A stretch of 7,460 nucleotides of DNA from Bdellovibrionales bacterium. Its GTDB lineage: Bacteria; Bdellovibrionota; UBA1018. The stretch is taken from the NCBI GenBank assembly GCA_018968995.1, contig JAGWZD010000100.1:1-7460 (forward strand), read 5' to 3'. The position numbers were made by a program, and so were the translations under genes. Below, piece by piece: positions 1 to 5,504 of the stretch. Numbering within the stretch: the first letter of the stretch is position 1; every line of letters begins with the position of its first letter. Under the pieces are notes generated by a model. The model was not told the DNA's origin and searched no databases. It worked only from the letters and a program-made list of their open reading frames with translations.

Positions 1-1405
1 GTCTGGAGAGGCCTCCTTAAACGAAGTCTACTTACGGCTTGCGGCTGAGCTGAAGTCCGCCAAAAAGCTTCCTCGTTTTGTGGGATACCATCAGCTCGAT
101 GCCGAATCTGAGACCTTGGCCATATTGCTACCTCAAGAAAAAAATATCGAGCGGCTTACCAGCTACACGGCTCCTCCTATTGCAAACACCGGAGACAGCC
201 TCGAGACAGCGCCCCTCATTGAAGTGGTTTTTGCTGAAACTCCCTTCTACGGAGAAAGTGGAGGCCAGCTGGGCGATCACGGCAGAGTGAGATCAGGAGC
301 ATTTGAAGCTGAAGTTGTCGACGTACAGAAACCTGTTCCTGAGCTTGTAGTGGCTCACTTGAGGCCGATTCGTGGCACTCTGAAAACCGGCGATCGCATT
401 GTACAGGAAACGGATGCTGAGATTCGCTCGCTGACAGCACGAAATCACACCGCGACCCATTTGCTTCATTGGGCGCTTCGCGAAATTCTTGGGAAACACG
501 TGAAACAGTCTGGATCACTCGTGGGGCCTGACCACCTTCGATTCGACTTTGCTCACTTTCAAGCATTGACCGAGGAAGAAATCGAAAAAGTAGAGAATTT
601 GATTAACGAGAAAATTTGGCAAAATGAGCCCGTGTTGAAGTCTGAGATGCCCAAGGAAGACGCTATTTCGGCAGGTGCTATCGCCTTCTTCGGAGAGAAA
701 TATGGCGACCTTGTAAGAGTTGTTCGAGTCGGAGACTTCTCGACAGAACTCTGCGGTGGAACCCATGTAGATCACTCTTCTGACATCCACCTTTTTAAGA
801 TTCAATCGGAGAGCGGAATCGCGGCAGGGGTACGCCGAATTATTGCGGTGACATCCAAGGGGGCATTCGAATTCTTAAGAAAGCGAAACAACGAGCTGGC
901 TGCTGTAGCCGAAAAGCTCAAAGCCGCTAGTACCGATGAGATCTTGTCTCGAATTGACTCGGCAGTCTTACGAGAGCGCGAACTCAAGAAAACGATCGAG
1001 CAATTCCAGGCCAAGTCGGCTGCTGCTGAGGTCGACCAGATGTTGATGAGTGCCGAAGTCATGCCCGGAGCCCGTTTTGTGGCTTCGGTCTGTGCTCCCG
1101 AAAAAGACGCCATGAAACGCCTGAGAGACCTCTCAGACACTATCAAACAAAAGGCCCCTGATTCGATCATCGTTCTTGGGATGAAAGATCCAGACATTGA
1201 GAAAGCCTCACTCATCGTCGCTATCGGACCGCAAGCTCCCAAAAAAATTAGCGCCAATGATCTCCTAAAAGGCATTACTGCCCATATTGACGGAAAAGGG
1301 GGCGGTAAACCGGATTTTGCTCAGGCCGGAGGTACTAAGCCCGCCGGACTGCAGGCGGCGTTGAAACAGGCTTCCGATCTGGTTCGTCAGGCCCTTGGAA
1401 ACTAA
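1..1405 (+). CDS. alaS: Alanyl-tRNA synthetase, C-terminal half (5' end outside window)
   Basis: Cytoplasmic enzyme that charges tRNA-Ala and clears mischarged Ser/Gly-tRNA-Ala. The reading frame is open from base 2 with no start, so the gene enters from upstream. About 467 residues are visible out of roughly 870-880 usual for the family, so the class II catalytic core lies outside. What is seen: the linker and start of the editing domain (VEAxFYxESGGQ-like stretch near 220-270), the editing-site motif HTATH (codons at 446-460), and the second zinc motif CGGTH (752-766). The two motifs together supply the Zn ligands H, H, C and H. A charged helical segment follows (about 870-1050), then the DHHA1 domain with its glycine-rich GGGKPDFAQAGG signature (about 1295-1333), which binds the tRNA elbow in known structures. 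All key editing residues are intact and no frameshift is seen. The stop is TAA at 1403-1405. Identification is secure. Confidence 0.97.
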   Translation, partial: SGEASLNEVYLRLAAELKSAKKLPRFVGYHQLDAESETLAILLPQEKNIERLTSYTAPPIANTGDSLETAPLIEVVFAETPFYGESGGQLGDHGRVRSGAFEAEVVDVQKPVPELVVAHLRPIRGTLKTGDRIVQETDAEIRSLTARNHTATHLLHWALREILGKHVKQSGSLVGPDHLRFDFAHFQALTEEEIEKVENLINEKIWQNEPVLKSEMPKEDAISAGAIAFFGEKYGDLVRVVRVGDFSTELCGGTHVDHSSDIHLFKIQSESGIAAGVRRIIAVTSKGAFEFLRKRNNELAAVAEKLKAASTDEILSRIDSAVLRERELKKTIEQFQAKSAAAEVDQMLMSAEVMPGARFVASVCAPEKDAMKRLRDLSDTIKQKAPDSIIVLGMKDPDIEKASLIVAIGPQAPKKISANDLLKGITAHIDGKGGGKPDFAQAGGTKPAGLQAALKQASDLVRQALGN

Positions 1406-1454
1406 GCTTCAGGCTCTCTGGCGTCTGATCTGGTCAACAGCTAGAATTAAAGCA

Positions 1455-3110
1455 ATGAGTAGATACGCTCGGTTCTTTCAGGTGACTCCGCTTTTCCTAA
1501 CAACGGTTGTCGTGTTTCTCACTTTGAACGGAAGCGCTTGGGGTTTTTCCGAGTCACGTCCACGACTTGACGTGATCATAGCAACTTCCGAACGCACCAC
1601 AGGCCACGACGATCGAACTGTCGTCAGTTGGACCACGGATACTCTTTTTGAGCTGACCTATTTAGATGAGTTTCCGCAGATCCGACCCATATTGGCAGCG
1701 GAAAGAGGCGAATTTGATCGCACTCAGAGAACGCTAAAATTGCGCCTGAAAAAGGGGCTTACTTTTTCTGATGGTGCCTCTATTACAGCGAAAAGCTTCG
1801 TCGACTCCTGGGAAAATCAAAAGTCTGCTCCGAAATCTTCAACGGTCTGGAGAATATTTCTATCGCGAATACAATCGTTTGAGGCGCCCAATGATGAAAC
1901 TTTGATCATTCACTTTTTTCAACCCGAGCCCGATTTTGAAATAGTACTCACCCGTCCATTCACTGCGCCAAGACCCATCGGTCAATCCTCGGCAAACAGC
2001 GGTCCATTTACTCTGTCTGAGTGGCAGCCTGGGTATGGACTCATCCTAAAGTCGCGATCAAATTATACTCATTCATTTTTTCCAGCTCAGGCGTCAGCTG
2101 AGTTTCGTGAGGCAGGATATCTTTCACAGTCTTCTAAACCATTACCTCAGATCGACGGCATTCGAGTAGACTGGACCGAAAATGAAGCCGCAGCGTGGAA
2201 TCTATTCCGAGAAGGTAAAGCGGATCTCGTTGAGTTGCGAGAGAGCTTTGCTGATCAGGTAGTCGAGCCCAGTAAGCCATGGACTCTTCAATCGAGTATT
2301 GGAGCCAGTGGTGTGAAGCTCGAAAAGGGATGGAAACCTACTTTTTCTTTAGCGCTGCTCAACTTGAAAACGCTGGAAGAGACTCAGATCAGAAAAGCAA
2401 TCTTGTCTCAGCTAGATCGATCTTTTTGGGCCGAGATTCCAGGTTTTCTAGATTCCTCACTTCCGAAGGTGGAGACTCCAGCCCTTCCTCGGCTCGATAA
2501 TTGGATTGATGATGGTATCCGTGAAAATAAAAAATCAGTTACTCAATCTTTAAAAAGCCACAAATCTTCGGATCAGCCTTCCCGCTCTCTTAAAACGGGT
2601 AAATTGATCCGTCTGGCAGTCGTTGGGACTGACGAGCAGGGTCGTAAAATTCTAGAGCGTGCCCATTCTCGATTGCAGAGCGGTGGATTTTCGGTGGAAT
2701 CGCGAACAGAGGACCTACAAGCCGCGATTGATAGCTTTAAAAAGGGGGAACTCGACGTGATCATTCTCGGGTGGACTTGGGATATCCCGACCTTAAGAAA
2801 TGTCATCGAGCCCATTTTCGCTCTCCAACCTGATGAGACTCGCCTTCAAAGCGAGATTCGTGCGCTGAACAGTCTCAGCCGCCCATCATCGAGAAAGCCC
2901 AACCCAGGAGTTCGCGACCTGAATGCTCGGCTCGAAAAACTTGCGATTTGGAGCCCCGGCCCAAGACATCACCGACGGGTTTTGGTTCAACCTTGGATTT
3001 TTGGGTTTCATGTGAGCTCGGCTTGGGCCTCACCTGAGCGCTACCTGTGGATTGATCGTGAACTCCGTAAGAACTATTTAAAAAACACTTCTTCTGCGCC
3101 AAGGTTTTGA
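1455..3110 (+). CDS. Extracellular solute-binding protein, family 5 (oligopeptide-type)
   Basis: Predicted 551-residue exported protein of the SBP_bac_5 family, which delivers peptides, nickel or other ligands to ABC importers. I chose the ATG at 1455 because it gives a proper signal peptide: a short basic start (MSRYARF), then a hydrophobic core ending near NGSAWG. An in-frame TTG at 1395 overlaps alaS and would add a long non-signal extension. Family landmarks: a stretch like 'L.LRLKKGLTFSDGASITAKSFVDSW' (about residues 96-123), the SGPFTLSEWQPGYGLILKSR motif that matches the family's G-P-Y-x-L-x-x-W pattern, and FSLALLNLKT...IRKAILSQLDR matching the central 'R-x-A-l-s-x-A-i-D-R' region. 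A lower-similarity lysine/serine-rich linker (about residues 355-385) precedes the C-terminal lobe. No clear Shine-Dalgarno is visible, and it starts 49 nt after alaS. No permease or ATPase gene is nearby, so the ligand cannot be inferred; it may serve as an orphan receptor. Confidence 0.85.
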   Translation: MSRYARFFQVTPLFLTTVVVFLTLNGSAWGFSESRPRLDVIIATSERTTGHDDRTVVSWTTDTLFELTYLDEFPQIRPILAAERGEFDRTQRTLKLRLKKGLTFSDGASITAKSFVDSWENQKSAPKSSTVWRIFLSRIQSFEAPNDETLIIHFFQPEPDFEIVLTRPFTAPRPIGQSSANSGPFTLSEWQPGYGLILKSRSNYTHSFFPAQASAEFREAGYLSQSSKPLPQIDGIRVDWTENEAAAWNLFREGKADLVELRESFADQVVEPSKPWTLQSSIGASGVKLEKGWKPTFSLALLNLKTLEETQIRKAILSQLDRSFWAEIPGFLDSSLPKVETPALPRLDNWIDDGIRENKKSVTQSLKSHKSSDQPSRSLKTGKLIRLAVVGTDEQGRKILERAHSRLQSGGFSVESRTEDLQAAIDSFKKGELDVIILGWTWDIPTLRNVIEPIFALQPDETRLQSEIRALNSLSRPSSRKPNPGVRDLNARLEKLAIWSPGPRHHRRVLVQPWIFGFHVSSAWASPERYLWIDRELRKNYLKNTSSAPRF

Positions 3111-3115
3111 CTTCC

Positions 3116-3135
3116 AGTTTCCAAATCGGGAAACT
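3116..3135 (+). other. Small inverted repeat after the solute-binding-protein gene
   Basis: AGTTTCC (3116-3122) and GGAAACT (3129-3135) form a perfect 7-bp stem with a 6-nt loop, starting 5 nt after the stop codon of the upstream gene. No T-run follows; instead there is a run of seven C at 3144-3150. It is therefore not a classical intrinsic terminator. It could be an mRNA 3'-end stabiliser or processing site, or chance. Confidence 0.35.
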
Positions 3136-3170
3136 TCAGAGTTCCCCCCCTGCGTCCGATAGGACTCATG

Positions 3171-3178
3171 AGGAAGGG
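3171..3178 (+). promoter_or_regulatory. Ribosome binding site deciding the start at 3186
   Basis: The purine-rich AGGAAGGG ends 7 nt before the ATG at 3186, a good Shine-Dalgarno spacing. The in-frame ATG at 3168 lies upstream of this site and has no comparable one of its own. Both ATGs sit in copies of CTCATGA (3165-3171 and 3183-3189), 18 nt apart. Confidence 0.6.
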
Positions 3179-3185
3179 AAGTCTC

Positions 3186-3716
3186 ATGAACCATTCGAAT
3201 ACCAGCACACCAGCCATGGCCTCCATTCGCCAATCGGCGTGGATAGCGATGGGTGTTGCCCGATGGAGCGCCTGGATGGCCGGGTTTTTTCTGGTGGCGG
3301 CGCTTTTTACAGGTCTTTTAATCAGCAGTCTCTGGTTTCTCGTTCCAAAGGCTACTGCCGCAGAGGCGCTGGTCTACAGCGTGTACCAAGGGGTCGACCT
3401 CGGGGACCCTCCTGGTGAAACTCCGGACCCTAAAGCTCCCCGAGTTTCCATGAAAGATTATTTCATCAACGTCGGAACAGCTCAGGGAATTCGAAATGGC
3501 ACCGTCCTCGAAGTAAGTCGAAAAATGCCGACTTATGACCTTCTCGGCGAAAAGCTTTATAAAGAAATTGTGTTCCCGATCGGCACAGTGAAAGTGATCC
3601 ACGTAGAAGCCGGAGTGGCGATCGCACGGCTAGAGAAGCTTTTCGCCTCGGACAAGACCCCCGTATCGTCTCCTCGAGCGATCATGGTCGGAGATCTTGT
3701 CCGAAAGGCAGACTAG
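3186..3716 (+). CDS. Small single-membrane-segment protein with extracytoplasmic domain, function unknown
   Basis: A 176-residue protein I cannot assign to a named family. Residues 1-29 are polar with arginines at 15 and 26. Residues about 30-53 are strongly hydrophobic (WMAGFFLVAALFTGLLISSLW) and act either as a membrane anchor or as the core of a long signal peptide, with a possible cleavage after ATAA (about residue 59). Residues 60-176 form a small, probably beta-rich domain. The pattern 'INVGTAQGIRNGTVLEVSR...IGTVKVIHVEAGVAIARLE...IMVGDLVRKAD' resembles C-terminal domains of FlgT-type and similar envelope proteins. These carry the signature G-x-x-x-G-I-x-x-G-x-x-L...iGxv.v..v....a.a......i..GD. 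That resemblance is by eye only. The start follows a good AGGAAGGG site; an ATG at 3168 would add six residues. It lies 75 nt after the binding-protein gene and ends 5 nt from the convergent ssb stop. Confidence 0.75.
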   Translation: MNHSNTSTPAMASIRQSAWIAMGVARWSAWMAGFFLVAALFTGLLISSLWFLVPKATAAEALVYSVYQGVDLGDPPGETPDPKAPRVSMKDYFINVGTAQGIRNGTVLEVSRKMPTYDLLGEKLYKEIVFPIGTVKVIHVEAGVAIARLEKLFASDKTPVSSPRAIMVGDLVRKAD

Positions 3717-3721
3717 TTAGA

Positions 3722-4126
3722 TCACAGTAGTACAGACTCCTCTTCGTTTAGGGGATTTCGATCGGGCCATTGAGTAATCCCCGAAGATGGAAGGAAGCTC
3801 ACCCGGTCTGCGTGAATTTCCCAGTCACTGCACTTTTGCCCGTCCTTGTTCACATAGCGATTTGACCGAATCCTTCCTTCGACAAACACTGCAGCTCCCT
3901 TTTTTAAATATCTGGCGCAAACTTCACCCTCTCGTCCCCAAGCGACTACCCGGTGCCAAACCGTTGACTCTTTATTCGACTTCTCGTCTTTCCCTTCTTC
4001 GCTTTCCTTGCGACGGATCGACGTGGCCACCGAAAAACGTGTAAGGGCCACCCCTGTCGGGGTTTCCTTACACGTAGGATCCGCTCCCAGCCGCCCAATC
4101 AGTAACACTTTGTTCACATCTCTCAT
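3722..4126 (-). CDS. ssb: Single-stranded DNA-binding protein, short form
   Basis: A 134-residue OB-fold protein that coats single-stranded DNA in replication, repair and recombination. The start ATG (4126-4124) lies 9 nt after a perfect AGGAGG (4141-4136, minus strand). Another ATG abuts that site and is too close to use, and the longer frame from 4189 has no support. Family features: the NKVLLIGRLGADP opening (residues 5-17), TPTGVALTRFSVAT (22-35), the WHRVVAWG strand (57-64), YLKKGAAVFVEGRIRSNRY (73-91) and DWEIHADRVSFL (101-112). A lysine/glutamate-rich loop (about 38-54) is longer than usual. After the OB fold only about 22 residues remain, ending NEEESVLL. The glycine/proline-rich linker and the acidic D-x-I-P-F tip that recruits partner proteins in typical SSBs (about 160-180 residues) are absent. 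This could be a secondary SSB paralogue or a lineage with an altered tip. It is divergent from pal and convergent with the gene ending at 3716. Confidence 0.93.
   Translation of the reverse strand: MRDVNKVLLIGRLGADPTCKETPTGVALTRFSVATSIRRKESEEGKDEKSNKESTVWHRVVAWGREGEVCARYLKKGAAVFVEGRIRSNRYVNKDGQKCSDWEIHADRVSFLPSSGITQWPDRNPLNEEESVLL
4033..4075 (-). other. Long hairpin followed by T-run inside the ssb coding sequence
   Basis: Read on the ssb strand, ACGTGTAAGG (4075-4066) pairs perfectly with CCTTACACGT (4046-4037). Inside the loop, ACCCC (about 4063-4059) pairs with GGGGT (about 4054-4050) around a GACA tetraloop. The outer stem is followed directly by TTTT (4036-4033). In that direction this has terminator shape: a 10-bp plus 5-bp stem, then U4-5. 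It has no T-run on the plus strand. It begins about 50 nt into ssb and is formed by ordinary codons for the conserved residues 18-30. It may act as an attenuator or autoregulatory site; a chance palindrome cannot be excluded. Confidence 0.45.
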
Positions 4127-4323
4127 CGAATTCATCCTCCTCGTAAAGTGCAGAGGCTTTGCTGGAAATATGCCTAGAGGACACCGCAAAATGAGCGAAA
4201 GAATGCCTGAAAACTGACATTCCGGCGGATTCCGGCCTGAATAGAAATTCGTTTTAGATCACTGCTTTGATTGCATTTTTTTTCAAGTTGCCTCATCTTC
4301 AGAAGCAAACGAGGTGAACTCAA
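4127..4323. promoter_or_regulatory. Divergent intergenic region between ssb and pal
   Basis: This 197-bp gap separates two genes that read away from each other, so it must carry at least the ssb and pal promoters. I could not find a convincing -35/-10 pair for either gene. Visible elements are the ssb AGGAGG (4136-4141, minus), two copies of ATTCCGGC (4219-4226 and 4229-4236) exactly 10 bp apart, a T8 tract (4276-4283), and the pal site GAGGTGA (4311-4317). The tandem repeat with one-helical-turn period is the best operator candidate. The open frames crossing this region lack coding signals. Confidence 0.6.
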
Positions 4324-4830
4324 ATGATTCGTAAAAATGGGAACTTTCTACGCTCAACTCTTCCACTGGCTTTGATGACGCTCGCAGCGCTCATGGCTTC
4401 TGGATGCTCGAAGAAGCAAAAGCCCGATGAGATCTCACCGAGCACGGATATGGGTGAATCGTCCGCTGCTGGAGATTCTGATTCCGGTCGCGCACTAGGA
4501 CTGGTCACCATTCGATTCCCTTATGACTCCTTTGTTTTGAATGACTCAGCGAAAGAAGCGCTGAAAAATAACGCTTCAATCATGAAAGACAAAGCCTCAC
4601 TCAGCGTTCAGATTGAAGGGCACTGCGACAGTCGTGGCGGCGTTCAATACAATATCGCATTAGGAGAAAAGCGTGCGAACGCCGTGAAAAAATACCTTGA
4701 AGGAATGGGTATCAGCGCTGAACGACTAACAACAATTAGCTACGGAAAAGAACGTCTACTGGAATCTGCGGAGACTGAGGAAGCGCACGCAAAAAACCGC
4801 CGTGCAAACTTTGTGATTACTTCAAAGTAA
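4324..4830 (+). CDS. pal: Peptidoglycan-associated lipoprotein Pal (OmpA-like domain)
   Basis: A 168-residue outer-membrane lipoprotein of the Tol-Pal system, which ties the outer membrane to peptidoglycan and helps the envelope constrict at division. The start ATG follows GAGGTGA (4311-4317) at good spacing. Residues 1-27 are a lipoprotein signal peptide ending in the lipobox MASG-C28. Residues 29-58 are a polar linker, and 60-166 form the OmpA/Pal domain. Within it, EGHCDSRGGVQYNIALGEKRA (98-118) is the family signature. D102 and R117 occupy the positions that bind diaminopimelate in OmpA-like domains, and the NRR near 158-160 is also typical. The canonical 'GHADERG' is here GHCDSRG, a mild variant with an unusual cysteine at 101. 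Length is normal for Pal. The usual upstream neighbour tolB is absent; ssb lies divergently instead, so pal probably heads its own operon. Confidence 0.93.
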   Translation: MIRKNGNFLRSTLPLALMTLAALMASGCSKKQKPDEISPSTDMGESSAAGDSDSGRALGLVTIRFPYDSFVLNDSAKEALKNNASIMKDKASLSVQIEGHCDSRGGVQYNIALGEKRANAVKKYLEGMGISAERLTTISYGKERLLESAETEEAHAKNRRANFVITSK

Positions 4831-4834
4831 ATTC

Positions 4835-5434
4835 ATGGGCAAAATCTCAAAGGCGACCCTAACTAGAAATGGGGTCGCCTTATTTTTTACCTTTGGGCCT
4901 TATCTAACGGGATGCTCGCTGGTTGCTACACGACCGGTTCAGGAGATGTCCGATACTCTTGCCGCCATGAAGGCCGCTCGAGAGGTGCAGGCTGACACAA
5001 ACGCCACCGAGTACTATCGACTTTCTGAAGAGCTCTATTTTAAAGGCAAGCAGGAATATCGAGTCAAAAACTTTGAGCGTGCCAATAAGCTCTTTATTCA
5101 AGCACGAGATGCCGCCGAGAAAGCCGAGTTTCTCAGCATTCGAACTGGGGCTGCTCGCCATTCGTTAATCAGTCCTGATTTACCGCCGCCGCCGCCGCCC
5201 CCCCCTGTTGACTCGCCGCCGCCTCCCTCTACCCCTCAACCCCCGTTGCCAGAACCCGAGACTCCGCCGCAGACGGAAGGTTCTCCCGCAGAAGTGAGCC
5301 CTCCGCCGGAAACAGCGCCGGCCCCCGAGAACCAAGCCCTAGAGACTCCTGAGCCCATTCCATCCCCCAAGGCCGTGAAGCCCCGCAAATCCAAGACCCG
5401 CCCGGCGCCTGAGGATTCGATACCCACATTTTAG
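4835..5434 (+). CDS. Lipoprotein with DUF4398-like helical domain and proline-rich tail
   Basis: A 199-residue predicted lipoprotein. The signal peptide (residues 1-26, basic start with K3, K6 and R11, then GVALFFTFGPYLTG) ends at lipobox LTG-C27. Residues about 31-108 are helical and alanine-rich (EMSDTLAAMKAAREVQAD...YYRLSEELYFKGKQEYRVKNFERANKLFIQARDAAEKAE). This matches the two-helix, TPR-like pattern of DUF4398 envelope proteins, judged by eye. Residues 115-195 are a proline/glutamate-rich tail with eight consecutive prolines (117-124), ending in a basic KPRKSKTRP patch. Such extended tails in TonB/TolA-type proteins span the periplasm or touch peptidoglycan, so a spacer role is a fair inference. 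It starts 4 nt after the pal stop, without a clear Shine-Dalgarno, which suggests translational coupling to pal. An intrinsic terminator overlaps its signal-peptide codons. No other start would preserve the signal peptide. Confidence 0.82.
   Translation: MGKISKATLTRNGVALFFTFGPYLTGCSLVATRPVQEMSDTLAAMKAAREVQADTNATEYYRLSEELYFKGKQEYRVKNFERANKLFIQARDAAEKAEFLSIRTGAARHSLISPDLPPPPPPPPVDSPPPPSTPQPPLPEPETPPQTEGSPAEVSPPPETAPAPENQALETPEPIPSPKAVKPRKSKTRPAPEDSIPTF
4850..4888 (+). terminator. Intrinsic terminator after pal, inside the next gene's signal-peptide codons
   Basis: AAGGCGACCC (4850-4859) pairs perfectly with GGGTCGCCTT (4872-4881) around a 12-nt loop whose ends can add a U-G and an A-U pair. 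One A follows, then T6 (4883-4888). This is textbook Rho-independent geometry, 19 nt after the pal stop codon. The oddity is its position: it covers codons 6-18 of the following lipoprotein gene. It probably limits read-through from pal and so sets the downstream dose. Translation from the start at 4835 could melt the stem and act as an anti-terminator. Confidence 0.75.
5183..5205 (+). repeat. CCG microsatellite and C8 tract encoding polyproline
   Basis: Five exact CCG units (5183-5197) run directly into eight C (5198-5205), and with the next T they encode eight consecutive prolines. Trinucleotide changes would only lengthen or shorten the proline run. A gain or loss in the C8 tract would shift the frame and destroy the tail. 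Runs of proline this long stall ribosomes and need elongation factor P in known bacteria. Confidence 0.9.
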
Positions 5435-5443
5435 GTCCTTTTA

Positions 5444-5460
5444 GAGGCTCAGAAAGCCTC
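5444..5460 (+). other. Inverted repeat between the proline-tailed lipoprotein and cpoB-like genes
   Basis: GAGGCT (5444-5449) and AGCCTC (5455-5460) form a perfect 6-bp stem with a 5-nt loop, beginning 9 nt after the upstream stop. No T-run follows, so it is not a convincing terminator. It may be a processing or stability element, or chance. The rest of the 70-nt gap shows no strong Shine-Dalgarno near the next start. Confidence 0.35.
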
Positions 5461-5504
5461 AACTTCTTGAAGGCTGAAGCCCGAGATGAGATGATTTCCA
5501 CATC

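Noticed and set aside
802..1275. 157-codon minus-strand open frame inside alaS
   Set aside because: It lies fully opposite well-conserved alaS sequence and resembles no protein; it is a coding shadow.
1395..1454. TTG start at 1395 overlapping alaS for the solute-binding protein
   Set aside because: It adds 20 residues before the signal peptide and has only a weak upstream purine site. The ATG at 1455 gives a normal signal peptide.
3259..3290. Bulged GC hairpin (CCCG..GCC/GGC-CGGG) followed by T6 early in the gene starting at 3186
   Set aside because: The stem needs a 7-nt bulge and the T-run simply encodes the Phe-Phe of the membrane segment. This is much weaker than the hairpins after pal and in ssb.
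3107..3418. 103-codon plus-strand frame overlapping the small membrane protein
   Set aside because: Composition is non-protein-like. The competing frame has a good ribosome binding site, a membrane segment and a longer coherent domain.
4240..4300. Sigma-70-like promoter for pal
   Set aside because: Several partial -35/-10 matches exist, but none has both hexamers at acceptable spacing, so no specific promoter is called.
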